A DNA stretch of 64,000 nucleotides from Bacteroidales bacterium (GCA_003142255.1 PLLO01000001.1:1-64000), one strand, 5' to 3'; shown: positions 16,331 to 25,436, counted from the first letter of the stretch. Numbers and translations are program-made. The notes: generated from the sequence alone by a model not told the origin.

Positions 16331-18316
16331 TCATTTTACCCCCGGAATCCATAATATTTTAAGCTCATGAGGCTTGAAATGCACTATTTCATTTTCCGGC
16401 GACTGAAAAACTTCTGCTGTATTAGGATTAAGCCAGTACCGGTTGCCGGTTGCCGGTTGCCGGTTGCCAGTTTTAACCTGCCTGACGCCTGTATTTACTT
16501 CAGTTCCCTCCTCATTAAACAATATATAATAATCATCTCCACCCTTGCTTATATGCCTGTACCTGATATTCTCAGAAGGCTGATCAAGGACAATATCAGG
16601 ATTAGTGAGCCTGTCGACCGCATTCAGAAGGTCGTCATCAGTGGTATAAACAAGCGCCCCCTTGAACCATGATGCATATTTAGATGAACCGTTGACAATA
16701 AGGTGCTTTTTCCTTGCAAGCTTTCTAAGCAGAGGCACGGAACTATGGGGCAGGTAAGAGATTGTATCAATGATCAGAGCCTTGTATCTCATCCCTGCAA
16801 TTACAGTTCCTCCTGAACTTATCCTTGCTTCATTCCCAAGGTGGCGGGCTTCAAGGTAATTGAAATCGCGCTGGTGCTGAAAAAGAATTTTTGCCGGTTT
16901 GTCGGGCAGAAATGCTTCATCGCTGAGTATTGCAATATCGCAAACCTGCCTTGAATCCGTATTCAGCCAGCTGAGCCTGCGGCATGCATCGGCAAACGAC
17001 TTGTATCCGGGCCACCATGTTGAATTCGGACCCACATCGGGAGGCCGTTCGTCATATCTGGGTCCGCGGATGGAATAGAAGAATGCATGAGGGATCAGCA
17101 GGTTTTGTCCCCTTACGAAGCACCAGTCGGCAAGCCAAACCATTTCATCATAAGTAAGATTATGGCCGTAGGCTCCATAAAGTTCGTTCAGGTTACGGCG
17201 GTATTCAAGATGAAGCATTGCGCTCGATGCGCATTTTGCTATAGTGGAGTTCTGCCCGTCAAGAGCCTTCGGCCCCGGTTCGACGTAGCGCCACACCAGA
17301 TCCTGTCCGGGTATCTGGAAATACCTCTCGGCACCAATATCCATCGATCCGGCAGGATGGCCCATAAGCGATATATTGTGAAGGAAGCACCAGTTGCCGA
17401 GACGCTTGTAATAGTTCTCTTCGAGACAGATATTTATTGCGCGGTTATAATCGCTGCGATGGGTCTTTGAATCGGGATTATCGTTATACCATAGATCGGC
17501 AAGAAAAGGAGTTATGTCGTAACCGAGAATCCTTTTTATCTGAGGAAGAAGGGAAGCGTTTCCTGGAAGCACTCCCCGGATGCTGCTTCGACCCAGGGTA
17601 GACGGCTCGTCAGTGAAAATCCCCAGAATTGTATTCCCGAAATATTTTCCGAAAGAAGTTGCATATTTCTCATATACAAGATTCATAAAGCTGGTAACTG
17701 CATCGGGGTTAAGAATGTCGCCCGCAGGAGGTGTCTCCTCTCCCGGTCTTCCATTTTCATCGCCTGTATAATGAAGTCCGCGTATTACTCCTCCTGAAGG
17801 CTGCTCAACTATTGCAACACGGCTGCCATCAGGCCGGCTGACAATAGTGACAAGCTTCATGCCTTTTGCGATGAGCGGCATTTCTCCGTTTTTCAGATCA
17901 ATCTTTGCCAGACCGCGTGCGGCATGAGCCGGGTTTTTCTCCACCACCTGCCCGCTTGATGATCCTGACGGATACATTCCTTCATCATAGAGAATAACAT
18001 ACATGTTCCGTTTCGCCGCTTCGCTGATGGCGATACCCATGGCGTGGATCATTTCAGGGGAGAGCCACTTCATATCTGAGGGCAGTCCTATTCTCGGATG
18101 GATAACAAACCCATAGACACCATGATCTTCGAAGCCGGCTATCTGGCGGATGATCTCATCATCCTTCAGTGTGTCGTTCCAGAACCAGAATGGCATTACC
18201 GAAAATTCGTGCGGGGGATCGATGAAATCCTTTGGGACTTGCTGTGACTTTAAAGGGTAAAAGATCGAAAGTGAGAGCAGAAGAGCCGGGATGACCTGTT
18301 TTAGAAATGATTTCAT
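16331..18316 (-). CDS. GH106-like secreted glycoside hydrolase
   Basis: A 661-residue exported protein (signal peptide 1-24). The N-terminal half resembles the TIM barrel of GH106-type alpha-L-rhamnosidases and their relatives: MPFWFWNDTLKDDEIIRQIA, then HGVYGFVIHPR and YDEGMYPSGSSSGQVV, with GIFTDEPS near 235 as candidate acidic residues. A Rossmann/flavodoxin-like middle and a short C-terminal beta region follow. It is shorter than classical GH106 (about 1000 residues), lacking the large C-terminal beta domains, so exact family and activity are unsure. A 7-bp tandem repeat near its 3' end encodes TGNRQPATGNR. It is first in an operon with GH78. Confidence 0.72.
   Translation of the reverse strand: MKSFLKQVIPALLLSLSIFYPLKSQQVPKDFIDPPHEFSVMPFWFWNDTLKDDEIIRQIAGFEDHGVYGFVIHPRIGLPSDMKWLSPEMIHAMGIAISEAAKRNMYVILYDEGMYPSGSSSGQVVEKNPAHAARGLAKIDLKNGEMPLIAKGMKLVTIVSRPDGSRVAIVEQPSGGVIRGLHYTGDENGRPGEETPPAGDILNPDAVTSFMNLVYEKYATSFGKYFGNTILGIFTDEPSTLGRSSIRGVLPGNASLLPQIKRILGYDITPFLADLWYNDNPDSKTHRSDYNRAINICLEENYYKRLGNWCFLHNISLMGHPAGSMDIGAERYFQIPGQDLVWRYVEPGPKALDGQNSTIAKCASSAMLHLEYRRNLNELYGAYGHNLTYDEMVWLADWCFVRGQNLLIPHAFFYSIRGPRYDERPPDVGPNSTWWPGYKSFADACRRLSWLNTDSRQVCDIAILSDEAFLPDKPAKILFQHQRDFNYLEARHLGNEARISSGGTVIAGMRYKALIIDTISYLPHSSVPLLRKLARKKHLIVNGSSKYASWFKGALVYTTDDDLLNAVDRLTNPDIVLDQPSENIRYRHISKGGDDYYILFNEEGTEVNTGVRQVKTGNRQPATGNRYWLNPNTAEVFQSPENEIVHFKPHELKILWIPGVK
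16439..16466. repeat. 7-bp tandem repeat (CCGGTTG x4) inside coding sequence
   Basis: Four perfect CCGGTTG units in a row, followed by a degenerate fifth (CCAGTTT), in the last 45 codons of the GH106-like gene. As 7 is not a multiple of three, gain or loss of a unit would shift the frame. Confidence 0.85.
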
Positions 18317-18440
18317 GGATATCGATTTGGAACAGATAAAGATATTTAAAAACTGAACTTAAAAACCCCATGCCCAGCAAAACCAATTCAGCCCCTGCCT
18401 TTAGGGGGATTGTTCACACACATTTTTAATTATATTATTT

Positions 18441-18608
18441 AACCCAGGAGAGATTCCTCATTTCGCTCTGCTACATTCGGAATGACAATTAATTTGGTTT
18501 GAATAGTGTGGAGGATATGCGATTCGCAAAGGCGAATCGCATATCCTCCATGCCGTACCCCAAAAAGCATTGTCATTCCGAGCGACAGCGAGGAATCTTC
18601 CCCGGGTT
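18441..18608. repeat. nested inverted-repeat element
   Basis: The 383-bp gap between divergent GH106-like and CE15 genes (18317-18699) holds no gene but a nested palindrome. The core is a perfect 18-bp stem GGAGGATATGCGATTCGC with loop AAAG (18510-18549). Outside it, 18441-18490 and 18567-18608 form an imperfect inverted pair built on AACCC...AGATTCCTC and CGGAATGACAAT. The ends resemble a widespread bacterial intergenic repeat, so this is probably a non-autonomous repeat (MITE-like) into which a second hairpin lies nested. Confidence 0.75.
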
Positions 18609-18699
18609 AAAAAAACTTAATTCATCAAAAATTCCGTCCTCAGGCTTAATGCTGATTCATAAAGTCACTAACTTGTAACATCGTATAAAAGCTATTAAC

Positions 18700-20010
18700 A
18701 TGAAAACAAATCTCCTCAGGGCATCTGTTATTTTATTAACAATAACTCTCTGGTGTTCAGCAGTATCCGCCCAGGACGTTCCTGCTAGTGTTAACAGGGT
18801 TGTGGCCGGAATCCCGGTTAATTATGACGAAGCGCTGGTTGGAACCTATACTCTTCCTGATCCTCTTGTGATGCTCAGCGGCAAAAAAGTGAAGAACGCA
18901 AAGATGTGGTACGCAAAGCGTCGTCCCGAGATACTTGATCTTTTTTATCAGTTCCAGTATGGACGTGTCCCGGAACCGCCAAAGGATATGTCATTCAATG
19001 TATTTGACAAGGGGACACCGGCTCTTGATGGAAAAGCGATCAGAAAACAGGTGACCGTTTATTTCACAAAAGATACTTCCGATTATAAAATGGATATTCT
19101 TATATACCTGCCGGCAGATGCCAAAGGCCCGGTTCCTTTATTCCTGAATGTAAGCTTCTCACATAATGCCACCGTTTCGAATGATCCCGGAATTAAAGGT
19201 GGCTTAATATGGGGGAGGGATGGGAAAAAAGTCCCGGTAAACCGCGCAGCAGGATTCGGAAGGATAGATATTAACCAGTTCCTTTCCGAAGGCATTGGCT
19301 TTGCAAATATCTATTATGGCGACATTGAACCCGATTTTGCAGGCGGTTATAAATATGGCATCAGAGGTTATTACCAGAAGCCCGATACGACCTATCCGGC
19401 TCCTGATAAGTGGGGTGCAATTTCTGCATGGTCCTGGGGGCTTAGCCGTGCCATGGATTATCTTGAAACAGATCCGCAGATTGATTCAAAAAAAGTTGCC
19501 CTATTTGGTGTTTCCCGGCTTGGGAAGACTGTTTTATGGACGGGAGCCCGCGACACCCGTTTCGGGATGGTAATTGCCAGCTGTGGGGGCGAGGGTGGCG
19601 CAGCACTTTCACGACGAAACTATGGTGAGAATATAAATCACATGACACATCCCACAAGATATTTCTACCAGTTTGCCGGCAACTGGAGGAATTATAAGGA
19701 TGACTTTTCAAAATCACCTGTCGATGCTCACATGCTTGTTGCTCTGATGGCCCCAAGACCATTGCTTCTGCAGACGGGGGATACCGATTACTGGTCCGAC
19801 CCCAAAGGGGAATTCCTTGCAGCAGTAGCTTCAGGACCTGTCTGGAAGCTGCTTGGAAAAAAGGGTCTGGAAACAGACGTATGGCCTGCTGCAAAGCAAC
19901 CAATACTGAACGACCTGGGATATTACATGCATGCCGGCGGACACGGGGCGATGCCTGGAGATTATCCGATCTTCATTAAGTTCATGAAGATGCATTTCTT
20001 CGGGAAGTGA
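18700..20010 (+). CDS. CE15-like glucuronoyl esterase
   Basis: A 436-residue secreted alpha/beta-hydrolase (signal peptide 1-24, ending SAQD). The nucleophile segment GVSRLGKT (about 268, Ser in the G-x-S-R-x-G-K pattern) and the EGGAAL segment near 304 are hallmarks of CE15 4-O-methyl-glucuronoyl methylesterases, which cleave esters joining glucuronic acid in hemicellulose to lignin or methyl groups. The catalytic His is in HAGGHGAMPGD near 414. It is the only plus-strand gene among the polysaccharide genes and is transcribed alone. Activity on methyl-esterified uronates of pectin is an alternative consistent with its neighbours. Confidence 0.88.
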   Translation: MKTNLLRASVILLTITLWCSAVSAQDVPASVNRVVAGIPVNYDEALVGTYTLPDPLVMLSGKKVKNAKMWYAKRRPEILDLFYQFQYGRVPEPPKDMSFNVFDKGTPALDGKAIRKQVTVYFTKDTSDYKMDILIYLPADAKGPVPLFLNVSFSHNATVSNDPGIKGGLIWGRDGKKVPVNRAAGFGRIDINQFLSEGIGFANIYYGDIEPDFAGGYKYGIRGYYQKPDTTYPAPDKWGAISAWSWGLSRAMDYLETDPQIDSKKVALFGVSRLGKTVLWTGARDTRFGMVIASCGGEGGAALSRRNYGENINHMTHPTRYFYQFAGNWRNYKDDFSKSPVDAHMLVALMAPRPLLLQTGDTDYWSDPKGEFLAAVASGPVWKLLGKKGLETDVWPAAKQPILNDLGYYMHAGGHGAMPGDYPIFIKFMKMHFFGK

Positions 20011-20043
20011 CCCACATCCGTCCGCCAGCTGGCGAACGGCTTT

Positions 20044-20130
20044 CCCCCTAAAGGGGGCCTAAATACTAGAGTCAAGCATATTCCTTATATATCAACCGAG
20101 TTGGACCCCCTTTAGGGGGACAGGGGGTCC
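20044..20130. repeat. C5TAAAG5-type palindromic repeat
   Basis: CCCCCTAAAGGGGG (20044-20057) and CCCCCTTTAGGGGG (20106-20119), the latter inside a larger GGACCCCC/GGGGGTCC hairpin (20104-20130). Similar elements are at about 18391-18410, 24386-24473 and 36672-36750. The stop codon and last residues (KDPLSP) of the GH16 gene lie within this repeat. Confidence 0.75.
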
Positions 20131-21008
20131 TTCCACTGGTAAACCCTCACCCAATCGACCTCATATTTAATTGGAGAGTGGGAGTGTGATGGATCTCCGC
20201 CATTGGCGCCTATTGCCAGGTTAAGAAGAATATAATGCGGCTGGAGGAAAGGATTAAAGCCGTCGGGGTTTACGCAATCCTTTACAGCGACATCGTTGAG
20301 AAGCAAATCATCAAGGAAGATCTTTATTGAATCCTTATCCCAGTCCATTTTCCAGATGTGGAATTTCTTTGCCCAGTCCGGGTTATCTTTTGTGAAATCA
20401 GAATAGGGCTTTTTAAGGTCATCCCATTTTGCTACGAAACGCTTATCAGTTCCCCATGCGAAGTTGGCAAGAATAGTGGGTACGCCCTTCCAACGGTAGA
20501 ACTCCATGATATCAATTTCCCCACTTGAAGGCCATCCTCCGGCAACACCAAGTGTCCAGATAGCGGGCCAAGCTCCACATGCAGTATCGATCCTTGCACG
20601 TATCTCAAAACGGCCGAACTGAAACTGTCTCAATCCTATGGATTTTATGCAGGCTGATGTATATTCAGCAAACTCCCTTCCGGTTTTCCAGTCGCTGCTT
20701 CCTGCTACATATTTGGGATTGTTTATTTTTTCTTTTCGTCCTTCGATAAGAAGTACTCCTTTTCTGCAATTTGCATTTTCAGGCCGGTACCACTGAAGCT
20801 CCTGGTTCCTTACAAAGCCGTTTTCGTATGTCCAGTTAGCCGGGTCGGGCTTACCTTTCCAGTTGAATTCATCATTCCATACAAGCTTCATCCCCTTGAT
20901 TTCAGAAGGAGTTTTGAAATCAGGTTTATACAGACTTGCCTTTTGCGCAAAAAGGGTTTCTGCGGATAAAACTATCAAGCACAGTATGAACATGCATATG
21001 TTTCTCAT
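20112..21008 (-). CDS. GH16 family endo-beta-glycanase
   Basis: A 298-residue secreted beta-jelly-roll hydrolase. Signal peptide 1-21. The GH16 catalytic signature E-I-D-I-M-E (in SSGEIDIMEFYRW, about residues 162-170) is intact, with Trp-rich flanks (GAWPAIWTLG) typical of beta-1,3/1,4-glucanases and related enzymes. HIWKMDWDKDSIKIFLD and YILLNLAIGANGGDPS follow as usual. GH16 covers laminarinases, lichenases, galactanases, agarases and others; the subfamily cannot be fixed here. The C terminus and stop codon are supplied by an intergenic repeat, suggesting repeat insertion at the 3' end. It is 65 bp downstream of the CE12 gene. Confidence 0.93.
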   Translation of the reverse strand: MRNICMFILCLIVLSAETLFAQKASLYKPDFKTPSEIKGMKLVWNDEFNWKGKPDPANWTYENGFVRNQELQWYRPENANCRKGVLLIEGRKEKINNPKYVAGSSDWKTGREFAEYTSACIKSIGLRQFQFGRFEIRARIDTACGAWPAIWTLGVAGGWPSSGEIDIMEFYRWKGVPTILANFAWGTDKRFVAKWDDLKKPYSDFTKDNPDWAKKFHIWKMDWDKDSIKIFLDDLLLNDVAVKDCVNPDGFNPFLQPHYILLNLAIGANGGDPSHSHSPIKYEVDWVRVYQWKDPLSP

Positions 21009-21028
21009 AAATATTTCTTTGTGTTTTT

Positions 21029-21045
21029 CCTTTGTGTCCTTCGTG
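21029..21045. repeat. 17-nt CCTTTGTGTCCTTCGTG repeat
   Basis: A 17-nt exact match to the left arm of the inverted repeat at 52083-52185, here as a partial element between the GH16 and CE12 genes. Confidence 0.7.
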
Positions 21046-21073
21046 TGAACTTTGAGGAGGTTGAGACCATGAT

Positions 21074-21883
21074 TTATTTATTCTTATGATTTCCCTTTTG
21101 CCGGTTATTAAGATATTTTGAAAGCTGGCAACCCTTCAGAGACTTTATTCCTTCGGCTACAGCTCCGGCATTCAGAATTGCTCCTGCTTCGGTTGTGTGA
21201 GTATGATCGGTGAGGAAGAATTTTGTTTTTACCGTCTCTTCACCGATTGCCTCATATTTCGATGCGACGATTTCATTCAGATCTATGAAGAAGGCTTTTT
21301 CTGACGCAGCCGATTCCTCAGCCCACTTTGCATAATCTTCCGACGACCGTGCAACCTTGCCATTCTCCCAGATATTCCTTGGAATAAGAGAGCAGACAAT
21401 AGGAATTGCACCTTTGGCTTTTGCGTCAGCTATGTACTTCCTCATGTACCAGCCGTATGAATGAACAATTTCATGCTTGCCGGTGAGAATGTTATCAATC
21501 TCCCGGGTCTCTTCCCCGGTTCCCCGTATTGTTCCCCGTGCCCTGCTGTTATCATTTACGGGACCGCCGTCGTTATGCCCGAATTGCATTATAACATAAT
21601 CGCCGGGCCTGATCTGTGAAAGGACATTATCCCAGCGGCCTTCGGTAATAAATGTTCTGCTGCTTCTCCCTCCAATAGCAAAATTCCTTATGGAGATTTT
21701 ATTTGTATCGACCTGCTGATGGAAATAATCTCCCCATCCCCATAGGCCACCGTCACCCTTGCCGCTGCCATTTTTAACGGTCGAATCGCCGATGATAAAT
21801 ATCGTCGGTTTATATTTTGGTTTATTTATTGATGCAGATGTTAGAATCAGTAATGCTGAACTTAGAATTAGAAATCGGGACAT
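21074..21883 (-). CDS. rhamnogalacturonan acetylesterase-like SGNH hydrolase (CE12)
   Basis: A 269-residue exported SGNH/GDSL esterase. Short signal sequence at 1-18. Block I GDST (Ser34), block III GHND in QFGHNDGGP (about 101), and block V DHTHT (about 226, Asp and His of the triad) match the CE12 rhamnogalacturonan acetylesterase group. It removes acetyl groups from rhamnogalacturonan I so that lyases and GH28/GH78 enzymes can act. Only two bases separate it from the upstream GH28 fusion gene, so the two are one operon with GH16 likely downstream. The context strongly supports a pectin role. Confidence 0.9.
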   Translation of the reverse strand: MSRFLILSSALLILTSASINKPKYKPTIFIIGDSTVKNGSGKGDGGLWGWGDYFHQQVDTNKISIRNFAIGGRSSRTFITEGRWDNVLSQIRPGDYVIMQFGHNDGGPVNDNSRARGTIRGTGEETREIDNILTGKHEIVHSYGWYMRKYIADAKAKGAIPIVCSLIPRNIWENGKVARSSEDYAKWAEESAASEKAFFIDLNEIVASKYEAIGEETVKTKFFLTDHTHTTEAGAILNAGAVAEGIKSLKGCQLSKYLNNRQKGNHKNK

Positions 21884-21885
21884 AG

Positions 21886-24330
21886 TTAAAGTTTTATGTT
21901 TTCTGCCTTTGCAATTTTTTTATCCGGTACTGTGCCGCATTGAACTGTTTTAAAGTCAGTCACGTTTTTTAGTACGAATGTGGGCACTCCCTGTGCATGA
22001 GGCGCCTTCACATTATTGAACGAAGCTCCTTTAACATCTTCCAGGATAAATGGAGGACGCAGATCTTCATTTTCAAGATTCAGCTCTACGTTGTTCATTT
22101 CAAGATTCTTTACATGCCTGATGAAAAATCCGTAAGTCGGAATTTTTCCGAACTCCTGAGGATCGGGATAGGCTTTCTCTTTTTCCGGAACAATTGATTC
22201 AGCCTGTTCTTTTGGCGCACCTCCTTTTACAAGAAGCGAAATGTTATTGAATTTAATATCCTCAATGTCGAACCCCGGCATTCCGAGGAATAGTGAAGCA
22301 TAATCGGGGTTGGCGCTGTACACAACCACATTGCTGATACTCACCCTTCTCAGCTTCCCGACGGGAATTCCTTCAGGGCCTCTCAGTCTTGCGCCCAGCC
22401 GGAGGAAGAACGGAGCTCCCATCACATCACGCATGGTAATATTTGAAATGCTTATATCTTCAAGCAAGGCACCGTCGACAGTCTCGAGGGCCAGTCCCCT
22501 GCAAAACTCGAAGGTGCAGTTTGAGATGGCTATGTTTCTGAAGCCTCCGTTCGACTCAGTTCCTAATTTGATCCTGCCGGTGACGACACCGCGGTCGGGA
22601 ACGCGGTCATAATTCTTCCGCTGGTATGTCCCGTCGAGAAATGTGCCGATGTCGAATCCGAATACCGAACAGCCGGTTATGGTCACATTTTCCGTCATCC
22701 TGGCAAAGCCAAGAGCATAGGAGCTTTTCAGGACAATGGCATCATCGAATGGTGAGTTGACACTGCAGTCTGACATGTGGACATACCTGCAGCAGTCGAT
22801 GTCGAAGCCGTCGCGGTTGGTGTCGAGCTTAACGTTATCTATTGTAAGGTTATCCACCCCGGTGGCAAGTAGGCAGAAATGACCGCCGCGCAGAACCGTG
22901 AAATCCTTCAGTATCACATTGCGGCAAAGCTTCAGGGCAATTGCCTTGTTGCCCAGGCCGGGGTTAGGTCTGCCGGCCCGTGTGAGCCCGTTGCCGACTA
23001 TCCATCCATGACCAATGATTGCTACATTCTCAAGGTTCTCGCCCCAGATGAGGCTGTTATGCCAGTGGCTGTGGCCGAAATCCTGGTACATGTCAGTTGC
23101 ATTTGGTTCAGGTGCATCATACCCGCCAAGTCCCTTTTCTGAATCAGCGCCGATGAGATATGCTCCGTTATCGAGGAAGAGGGTGATATTGCTTTTAAGA
23201 TGAATGGAGAAGCTGAGATATTTTCCGGCAGGGAAGTAAACTGTTCCGCCGCCTGAAGCTGCCGCAGCATCAATGGCCTTATTGATGGCATCGGTCTCGA
23301 TTGCCGTGCTGTCGCCCTTGGCTCCGAATGCCTTTACATTAAAGAAAACTACCGATTTCATTGCCTCCTTCTTATCCTCGTCCCGTGTCTGCCGGTCGGC
23401 AGAATATTGAATCAATCCGGCAAGTATGCTTTCGTCAGCTTCAAAGACGGTGCCGTGCCTGGCATCTTTCGGAAAGGAGACTTTATCTGAAATATCCTCC
23501 CAAGTCTTAAGATCCTTAGAGATGACAGCACCATATTTTTTGTCGACATATTTATCGAAATAGACAAACCATGTATTATTGATCCTGACAGAGGTCGGTC
23601 CCTCGGCCCAGTATTTGCCCGTGATCGGCTCCGAAGGATCGGACCATGGACCATAGAGGCTTGAAGCCGTCGAAACCCTGATATTTTTCTGCGACGGAGT
23701 GCGGGTCTCGTTCTTCAGGAACATGACGTAGTTTTTTCCGCCGGTATTTATAGTTGCATCAATTACGTTGAAGCCTTTATCGTAAAATAGTTTTATTTCA
23801 GAGAATGTCACAAAGTCCTTTGTAGTGATATAATATATTCTGTGGTCATAGCCGGTGTCACCGTCCTTCTGCGTCTCAGGAAAACGACCAGGAATCGTTG
23901 TGGCCCAGAATATGAGAAACTGCTGTTTCTTTTTGTCGTATTGTATTTCAGGAGCCCAGGTATTTTTTGCTGTGGGTTCCTTTTCCATTACCATCAGATA
24001 TTTCTGCTCCGACCAGTGGATAAGATCCCTGGACGAGGAATATCCAATACCTCTTTCGGTCCATCCTGCCGTCCACACCATATGAAAAGTTCCGTCTTCA
24101 GTCCTGATGATACATGGGTCGCGCATCAGCTTGGAGGTGCCTACAACAGGCGTCAGAAACGATTTGTCGTTATTCAGTGGTATGAAAGTATATCCGTCGC
24201 GGCTGTATGCCAGGTGAAGACCGTCGACGCCGTTCCCTTCAAAATACGAAAAGAGGTAAACCTTTTCCTTAGGAGCGGCAAATAAGAATATCGGGATGAA
24301 GAATAATATTAAAATAAGAAGCTTTTTCAT
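21886..24330 (-). CDS. GH43-like beta-propeller fused to GH28 polygalacturonase
   Basis: An 814-residue secreted two-domain enzyme. Signal peptide 1-18. Residues about 20-315 look like a GH43/GH117-type five-bladed beta-propeller: LMRDPCIIRTEDG (Asp base candidate, about 71), AGWTERGIGYSSSRDLIHW, NTWAPEI and YWAEGPTSVR (Glu candidate, about 245). From about 328 (FNVKAFGAKGD) a GH28 right-handed beta-helix follows, with NRDGFDI (about 505), FDDAIVLKS (about 524) and GRIKLGT (about 585), the GH28 catalytic set. It should cut galacturonan, while the propeller could remove arabinose or galactose side groups. It leads an operon with CE12 and probably GH16. Confidence 0.9.
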   Translation of the reverse strand: MKKLLILILFFIPIFLFAAPKEKVYLFSYFEGNGVDGLHLAYSRDGYTFIPLNNDKSFLTPVVGTSKLMRDPCIIRTEDGTFHMVWTAGWTERGIGYSSSRDLIHWSEQKYLMVMEKEPTAKNTWAPEIQYDKKKQQFLIFWATTIPGRFPETQKDGDTGYDHRIYYITTKDFVTFSEIKLFYDKGFNVIDATINTGGKNYVMFLKNETRTPSQKNIRVSTASSLYGPWSDPSEPITGKYWAEGPTSVRINNTWFVYFDKYVDKKYGAVISKDLKTWEDISDKVSFPKDARHGTVFEADESILAGLIQYSADRQTRDEDKKEAMKSVVFFNVKAFGAKGDSTAIETDAINKAIDAAAASGGGTVYFPAGKYLSFSIHLKSNITLFLDNGAYLIGADSEKGLGGYDAPEPNATDMYQDFGHSHWHNSLIWGENLENVAIIGHGWIVGNGLTRAGRPNPGLGNKAIALKLCRNVILKDFTVLRGGHFCLLATGVDNLTIDNVKLDTNRDGFDIDCCRYVHMSDCSVNSPFDDAIVLKSSYALGFARMTENVTITGCSVFGFDIGTFLDGTYQRKNYDRVPDRGVVTGRIKLGTESNGGFRNIAISNCTFEFCRGLALETVDGALLEDISISNITMRDVMGAPFFLRLGARLRGPEGIPVGKLRRVSISNVVVYSANPDYASLFLGMPGFDIEDIKFNNISLLVKGGAPKEQAESIVPEKEKAYPDPQEFGKIPTYGFFIRHVKNLEMNNVELNLENEDLRPPFILEDVKGASFNNVKAPHAQGVPTFVLKNVTDFKTVQCGTVPDKKIAKAENIKL

Positions 24331-24385
24331 GAGAATATAATTTGGCAGGAAAGATAATGAAAAAAGTTTGAGCTTAGCCCCTGTC

Positions 24386-24473
24386 CCGCTTAAGCGGGAC
24401 TGCCCCCTAAAGGGGGCCTGATATATCTGAATAGCCAGATAAAGGAACTGGATTAGTCCCCCTTCAGGGGGGA
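24386..24473. repeat. palindromic repeat cluster
   Basis: Three palindromes: CCCGC-TTAA-GCGGG (24386-24399), CCCCCTAAAGGGGG (24404-24417) and CCCCCTTCAGGGGGG (24459-24473). Same family as 20044-20130. It separates the GH28 fusion gene from crtB and may serve as a bulky transcription barrier, though no T-run is present. Confidence 0.75.
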
Positions 24474-24503
24474 TTGGGGGCTGACAAATTGAAAGGCTTG
24501 TCC

Positions 24504-25436
24504 CTACTCGCAGAATCTGATAATAACATCATAAACCCTCTGCTTTGTTTCGTCAGGAGTGGGATTAAGTTCTTCAGTGGTAAACTTGCCATGACGGATA
24601 TCGATCCTTTCAAAGACCATAAGGTAAAGGTAAAAAATGATTTCGAGGCTGAGCCGATACCTGGGTTCCAGAAGCGGGCTTATCTTCTTTATCTGGTCGT
24701 ATGTTCTTAGCCGGTACTGGTCTGCAAGTGTAAGATATACACTTATCAGGTTCCGGAAGCTGTCATTTACCGGACGTCCATGTGCGAATTCATTCAGATC
24801 CTTCCGTGAAAGGTTATTTTTTATTATGAGATCATCGGCAAAATAATTCAGATTGTTAAGCTGATCTTTCTGGAAATCACGTATTATGTGGACCAGGTAG
24901 CTGAATATTGCACAAGGTACCGAGGCCTCCCTGATGTCAAACACGGGTGCCTTATATTCTCCGTTTCTTCTTGTCAGCCCGTTCAGGTGAACAAAGATTG
25001 AAGCAGGTGCGACTGATGCTCCCTGGGAATATTCCAGGAATGATTCGATAGTAGGGAAGCCATCGTTATTGATATCATAGATCATCGATTTTGCGAAAGA
25101 TTCAAGCGGCCAGAGAGGGATCCTGAAATGCTCAATTGTCTCGAGCAGTTCCCTTTTTAGCGGGTTGCAATCTTCTTCAGCGATTATCATTTTGAACCAC
25201 TCGTTGACATTGGCAATAAATTCTTTTCTCTCACCGGGGACAATCAGCTTGTTTGCTGCCTTATGATCGTCGATAAGATCATCGATGGCCCGCATGAACT
25301 TATAGCAAGTTTTTGCAGCACAATACCGGTCCTTTTCCCAGAACCCTGCTGCAATGAGAATATTCGGATGATCTTTTATCTCGTGGAAATCAATTGAGCT
25401 GTAAATGTCAAGAAATTCTTCCTTCAGTGAGCTCAT
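24504..25436 (-). CDS. crtB: phytoene/squalene synthase family protein
   Basis: A 310-residue trans-isoprenyl diphosphate synthase that joins two geranylgeranyl diphosphate molecules to phytoene. Both Asp-rich motifs are present: DDLIDDHK (about 51) and RDFQKDQLNNLNYFADDLI (about 187). Being 33 bp downstream of a phytoene desaturase gene points to carotenoid rather than hopanoid synthesis. No transmembrane anchor is seen. No carotene cyclase, hydroxylase or GGPP synthase is in the window, so the end product is unknown. The gene ends next to a palindromic repeat cluster. Confidence 0.9.
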   Translation of the reverse strand: MSSLKEEFLDIYSSIDFHEIKDHPNILIAAGFWEKDRYCAAKTCYKFMRAIDDLIDDHKAANKLIVPGERKEFIANVNEWFKMIIAEEDCNPLKRELLETIEHFRIPLWPLESFAKSMIYDINNDGFPTIESFLEYSQGASVAPASIFVHLNGLTRRNGEYKAPVFDIREASVPCAIFSYLVHIIRDFQKDQLNNLNYFADDLIIKNNLSRKDLNEFAHGRPVNDSFRNLISVYLTLADQYRLRTYDQIKKISPLLEPRYRLSLEIIFYLYLMVFERIDIRHGKFTTEELNPTPDETKQRVYDVIIRFCE

